Assembly (NCBI RefSeq): GCF_034190915.1
Contig: NW_026947486.1
Coordinates: 22,995,001-23,059,000 of the forward strand
Reading direction: 5' to 3'
Length of the DNA stretch: 64,000 nt
DNA from: Cavia porcellus
Taxonomy: Eukaryota; Chordata; Mammalia; Rodentia; Caviidae
Shown: piece by piece, positions 59,227 through 64,000 of the stretch
Layout: each line of letters starts with the position of its first letter
Position numbering within the stretch: position 1 is the first letter of the stretch
Notes under the pieces: model-generated
Databases searched by the model: none
What the model saw: only the letters and a program-made list of their open reading frames with translations
What the model was told of the DNA's origin: nothing
Made by a program: the position numbers and the translations under genes

Positions 59227-61489
59227 AAAGTTAGTCTCTGACATTTTATTAAGTTTCTCCAATTGTTTTCAGAAGAAAGCAGAAAACAGTACAGGTTGAG
59301 AGACATGAATCTTGTATGTATATACATACGCATATAGACATGGCAACACCTTCTGCCAGGTTGGGAATAGATACGTGCCAATCAACAGACTGGACCATGT
59401 GTGAGAAGAAACACGCACAGTGCCTACAGCACTGCCACCGTGCAGGTGGTGTTCCTTACTTAAGAACTTGTTAAGAAGGAAAGAATGGAATCTGTAGAGA
59501 AAGACAGAAGATAGGGAAGGGAGTACCAGCCAAACAGAAAAACTAGGTAGGAAAAGTGATGACTCAGACATGTCAGAGTTCAGGTGGCATCTCTACCATT
59601 CTTCCCTCCTACATGGGCAGAAGCCTATATCCTATCAGGTGAGTGACTCTGAAGCTCTCTTATGTCTCCTGGGACAGGTGCCCTGAATACTTCACTTGTC
59701 ATTCTATTGTGACCTATTGATTTCCAGGTAGGAGGAATCGGATATAACCCACAGGATCATTTTGCTAAGGATGCAACCTCTGACTTCAAAGCCTGTGATA
59801 AAACTGCACCCTACTGGAATATACGCCACCCCTTAGCAAACCCTGGTATGCAGCCCACAGTCCACATGACGTAGAAAACAGAATCCACCATTTCGGAGAA
59901 AGTGCTAGCCCTGTCTGATTTACCAAAGCTATGGAGGAGGGAAGCTGGACAGTGGAAGAAACTCTGAAGAAAAGGAGAGACAAAAAAGTCAGAGAGGAGA
60001 ACGGGTTGAAATACTAACCTTTTCCCTACCTGTGTGTCCTTTCTTCCAGAATGGAACCTGTTATTTTCCAGGCTGCTGAGTAAATCACTGTTTTCCTAGG
60101 AGGACAGGAGGGACCACATTCCTTTGTTCTCCAACTTTGGAGGTTTGAGGAAGTACAGCTGCCTTCAAATGGAAGGTTTTCAGTGGTTGCCTTTAGGACC
60201 CAGTCTGAAAAGTCTGCTGTTCTCCAGGATCCTCCAGTTGAATGCCCAGAGGGAATCGCTCTCCTGAGCTTACAGACCTTCAAGTAAAGGCAAAGATAAA
60301 AAGATTAGACCTGAGAAAAGGGAGACTGAATTGTGCAGCAGGTGAGAATGGTAACTGCTAAAGCAGAGAAGGCTTTTGTCCTTTACCACATCATATGCCA
60401 CCCCCTGCCTCTGTGTATCTCAAGTAATTTAATGCTCCTGAGCTTTGGCCACTACACTTTTAGAAGATGATCCCATCTTATTTTGTGGGTGTTGAGGTAA
60501 AGACTGAAGGAGAGAATGAATACGTATTGATCCAAAACCTAGTAAGAAAAACACAGCACATTACAGAAACTGGAAGCAGTCTCCACTCTTAGGTTGGAAA
60601 GGATAGAGAAAGGTGGCAGTTATTAGAACCCAGAGGAAGCTGTAGGTCAAAGAGAAGGCCACCTGAGGACAGCAGGCCTTAATTAGAACAACACCAGCTG
60701 ATGATGGCAAGGAGAAATCAGGAAAAATACCTTTCTTTACTTTCTCCTGCCTTTTTTTTTTTGAAAAGGGCCTCCCCTTGACCAAACTCAACAGGAAACA
60801 AGAGCACAAAGGAGACCAGTGGTGTTGTCCATAGGGAATGGATTCCTGGAGCCCAGAAGAGGGCAGATAACCATAGTGGAATATGGAGGGGATAGATCAA
60901 GGGGTACAAACAGCTGCTAGCATACTCCCTCACACAGAGAAAGTATGGTTGCTCTTTGGTTCCTCTGTTCTCTGCTCTTGCTTAAGTAAATTATCGTGCC
61001 CTAGGAGTTTAGTCCCACAGATAAATATTTTTATACTCAGTTTTCAAGTAACAAAATGATTTGGATATGGCTCGAAGATGTTACATAACACGTATATGGA
61101 AGAGCAGATTTGTAGGAAAGGAAATACTGTTCAGCTCACGAGGGGTAGAGTGAGGACTGAAAGGTAAATCTCTATGACTATAAATACAAGTGAACAGAGT
61201 CACTTTAGGGAAGGAAACAAAAACAATGTACAGGCAAGGAGCCCTGTTCTTTCCTGAGTCAGCATGAGAGTACCAAGTTAGGCAGACAGTGACCCTCATT
61301 TCCCCCTTCTCTTCCCTCTGGACACAGATCCCCTGGAGCCTTCCTTTATGATGTTAATCCGAGTCACATTCAAGGCAGGCTAGGGAGGTCAGGCTCTGGA
61401 CAGTCTCCTTGGCAAGGCCTGGGCCTTGAATGTGGAGGCACTGAAGACCAGGAACATGGCTGACTTCACAGACACACTTTGATGTGATT
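59227..61489. other. Apparently unique DNA, no gene
   Basis: No coding region or repeat that I can name. Confidence 0.4.
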
Positions 61490-61879
61490 AGGTTGTGCAA
61501 ATAAAAACTTTGTGAGAAATCACCTCACAAGTGTTAGGGTGACTTTTACCAAAGAGAAAAATGATAACATATTTTGGCCCAGATGTAGAGAACTTGTACA
61601 TTTTTTCGGTGGGAATGTATTTGGTAGAATTATTATGAAAAACAGTGGATAGGTCCCTCAAAAATTAACACTAGAACTACCATATTATCTATCAATACTA
61701 TACACATGAAGGAAATTACTCTACTGAAGATGCATCTGCACTCTCATATTCATTGCAGCACTATTCTCAATGGCCAACTTTAGGAAAAAATTTAAGTGTT
61801 CTACAATGGATGCATACATAAAGAAAATATGATACATGTGTGCATATATATATATTATGCATATGTGTGCATGTGTATA

Positions 61880-61920
<41 letters not shown>

Positions 61921-62300
61921 CACAAACACAATGTAATCTTAGTCAGTAAAAAATGAAGGGAAATGCTCCCGTTTGTGATGACACAGGTAAACCTGGAGGA
62001 CACAGTGGTAATTATAATAATCCAGACACAAAAAGACAAGTAATACATAATCTCACTCATACATGTAGTCTTCAAAAAGAATTGAACTGCTAGTAACAGA
62101 AAGAAGATTGGTGTTTCTATGGGCAGAGGCATAAAGGGACATAGAAGATACTTCTCAAAGGGTAGACGCTTTGAGTAGTAAGATAAATAGACTTCGAAAA
62201 TCTAATGTAAGGCATGCTGAATATAGTTAATACTAATTTATTTTGCAGTTAAAATTTACTAAGAGAACACAAGTCTATATAATTTCAAAGAGCTTGTTCT
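61490..62300 (+). mobile_element. L1-F: 3' end of an L1 (late ORF2 and 3'UTR)
   Basis: ORF2 end (GAGAAATCACCTCACAAGTG; TTCATTGCAGCACTATTCTC; AAACCTGGAGGACACAGTGG; TAATCTCACTCATACATGTA), then a 3'UTR with ATAGTTAATACTAATTTATT and TTTACTAAGAGAACACAAGT, as in mammalian L1MA/L1PA-type ends. Confidence 0.85.
61883..61918. repeat. (TA)n microsatellite
   Basis: About 18 TA units inside L1-F; neighbouring sequence is also TA/TG-rich. Confidence 0.95.
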
Positions 62301-63379
62301 TTTTACTGTGTGTGCTTTCTAGAGTGTTACTCATGCAAGTCAAAGTGACCCAGATGAATTGAGGAGTTCTCAAAGTTTTAAAAGGCAATTATGAAGATTC
62401 AGTGAAGAATGAGTTATACAGTAAAAAGGAAATAAATTTTATCATCTAAATTTCTATATTAATTTTTAGAATTTTGTATTCATTGTATTTCATTTTACTA
62501 TATTAAGGTTTAAACTATTTGTATAATATATAATACATTTTTATCTTTTTAATAATCATATAAATTTTTTATGTATGTATGTATTTGGATATTTATGTAT
62601 TGCTTTATTTTGGTGATGGAGATTGATAAAATTTAATCTTTCTCTACCACTCGGGGTCACTGCATCTGCAACCACCTCTGGCTATGCCATTCCTCTCCTC
62701 TTCTCTGTCTATACAGGAGTCTGGCTGCAGTCCACAAAGCCACTGTTCAGCCCACAATCTCAGTGGTGCCTACAGCTTCTGGCACCCAGGAGCTTTTGGC
62801 TGGTTGTGTGAAAATTCTCATGGGGTCACCGAAGGGGACATGGCATGCCTGGGATACAAGGGTTCAGAACCCACCCGTGTTGGAGGACTGCCTGCATTCA
62901 CAGTGCTCTAGTGTCTTTTTTCCTTCTCCAGATCATACCAACTTCAACTGCGTTCTGTTCCTGCAACTCTCTGAGCCATGACTCTGCTAATCTCTTGGTC
63001 CATCATCATCACTGTATCCTGGGTTTTTTTTCCCCATGGGCCCAGCAATCCTAACTCAGTCTCTGACACTAGAATGATTCTCTGGTTTTCAGTTTCTGCA
63101 AATATCCTGCTCACCTGCCTCCCTCTCTGAGTGCAAAGGGAGCCAGGACTTGTGTGCCCTGGCTTATAGGGCTGGTGCTAGGCTTGGCACTGACCCCAGC
63201 ATCTCTGCTGCCACTTTGGTACTCACTTCCTTCTCTTAGAGCATTAAATCCCTTTCCAAAATGTTATATTTGCTGAACTTTGGGGATAAGAAATTCCAGG
63301 TCAAAGAGTGGACCAGATTTCCTTTCCAAGTGCCCTGATTATAAATTTCAACTGGTGGGCTTCTCTGTCAGGTTTCCTT
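62301..63379. other. No gene; GC-richer block may be an L1 5'UTR
   Basis: 62301-62630 is AT-rich and unassigned. 62630-63240 is GC-richer with open frames on the plus strand, none like a known protein. Since an L1 ORF1 remnant follows near 63760, it may be L1 5'UTR, but this is a guess. Confidence 0.3.
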
Positions 63380-63720
63380 ACTTTTTTACTTTTCTCATTT
63401 CTGAGGTATAATACCTAACACCTACCAGATAAAGTAGGAAAGGTTTATTTTGGCTTACAGTATGTAGAATTTTCAGTGTATAGTCATCTAAGACAGGGTG
63501 GCACGGAGATCAGTGCAAAATAAACCCATGGGATGGAAGGCCGAAAGCAGCAAACCACAGCATGCCTGCCTTCCTCGTTCATTCCATCCAGGCTACAAGC
63601 CTTTTGGGTGGTGTTACACACAGAAGAGAGAGCTTCTGTCTTCAATAAATGTATTCAGACACACCCCGAAGCATGCTAATATCAATCAGTGGGCTAATTT
63701 ATTACCATACACCCTTAATT
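63380..63720 (-). mobile_element. Possible MaLR-type LTR, minus strand
   Basis: Read on the minus strand the end TGTAAGCCAAAATAAACCTT, TAGGTGTTAGGTATTATACC and AGAAATGAGAAAAGTAA resembles the 3' end of a MaLR LTR. The 5' limit is uncertain. Confidence 0.5.
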
Positions 63721-63739
63721 CCAGTTTCACATACACATA

Positions 63740-64000
63740 ATGCAATGAATTTGGAAATTAATGTCAAAAGAAACCACAAAACTCTGTAAGTACATGGAAA
63801 ATAAATAAGAGCCTACTGAACAACCAATAGATAACTTTATAGCAAAGATAACCTTAAAAAACTACACCAGGAAATAATATAAGCAAACTGTCAAAAGTAA
63901 AATGCAAAGTAAATCTTAAAAGCAGTAAAAAAAGAGACATTCACCACATAAAAGGTAGCCTCTATAAGATTATTAGTAAATTTCTCAGTAGAATTTTTGT
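63740..64000 (+). mobile_element. L1-G: ORF1 C-terminal fragment running off the window
   Basis: A-rich sequence ending in TATAAGATTATTAGTAAATT and TCTCAGTAGAA, corresponding to the conserved ORF1 C-terminal block (I-R-L-T-A-D-F-S-A-E type). It continues beyond 64000. Confidence 0.65.

Noticed and set aside
61767..62132. 121-residue minus-strand frame
   Set aside because: Antisense to L1-F and padded by a (TA)n microsatellite.
1..64000. CRISPR arrays, operons or prokaryote-type defence systems
   Set aside because: The window is mammalian nuclear DNA. The regular repeats found are microsatellites, LTRs and SINEs.

Overview
This is mammalian, almost certainly rodent, nuclear DNA. It is AT-rich and gene-poor, and much of it is recognisable transposon sequence. 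The rodent call rests on tRNA-Ala-derived ID SINEs, several with perfect target-site duplications (TSDs), plus B1- and B4-like SINEs. The ID form here ends in a GGTACC motif and an A-rich tail, which is not the usual mouse or rat form; I cannot name the family. The one protein-coding gene is an intact NUDT10/NUDT11-type diphosphoinositol polyphosphate phosphohydrolase on the minus strand (47849-48361) inside a CpG island. NUDT10 and NUDT11 are X-linked in human and mouse, so X linkage is the expected context and fits the high L1 load.

Layout. 890-7660: old minus-strand L1 (L1-A), split by a compact class II-like provirus (ERV-A, 3249-5310, TSD TTAGGT) and carrying a 33-nt U2 snRNA fragment with its own 14-bp TSD. 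7661-10640: unassigned AT- and pyrimidine-rich DNA. 10640-26920: a three-level nest. An old plus-strand L1 (L1-B) is split by a full-length L1 (L1-C, 11124-22566, 17-bp TSD), which is itself split by a second class II-like provirus (ERV-B, 14605-19429, TSD CACCAT). L1-B also carries two ID elements, a small inverted-repeat DNA element and a MaLR-type solo LTR. 27575-30690: a B4-like SINE, a class II-type solo LTR (28832-29199) and a B1/Alu-like monomer. 32540-37045: a decayed ERVL-type pol with an MLT1-like LTR and ID copies inserted. 37049-38815: a pogo/Tigger-like element and a 220-bp near-identical direct repeat. 40955-43900: L1 3' fragments. 43900-47350: apparently unique AT-rich DNA downstream of the NUDT gene. 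47350-48930: CpG island and gene. 49000-56400: mostly unique sequence. 56480-64000: further L1, MaLR-like and ID pieces with simple repeats.

Nothing here acts as an operon. The interest lies in the dated order of insertions, in two internally deleted proviruses that share an 18-nt primer-binding site complementary to tRNA-Ile(AAT), and in the unusual C-terminal tail of the NUDT protein. I see no CRISPR array, rRNA gene, functional tRNA gene or clearly novel multi-gene system.
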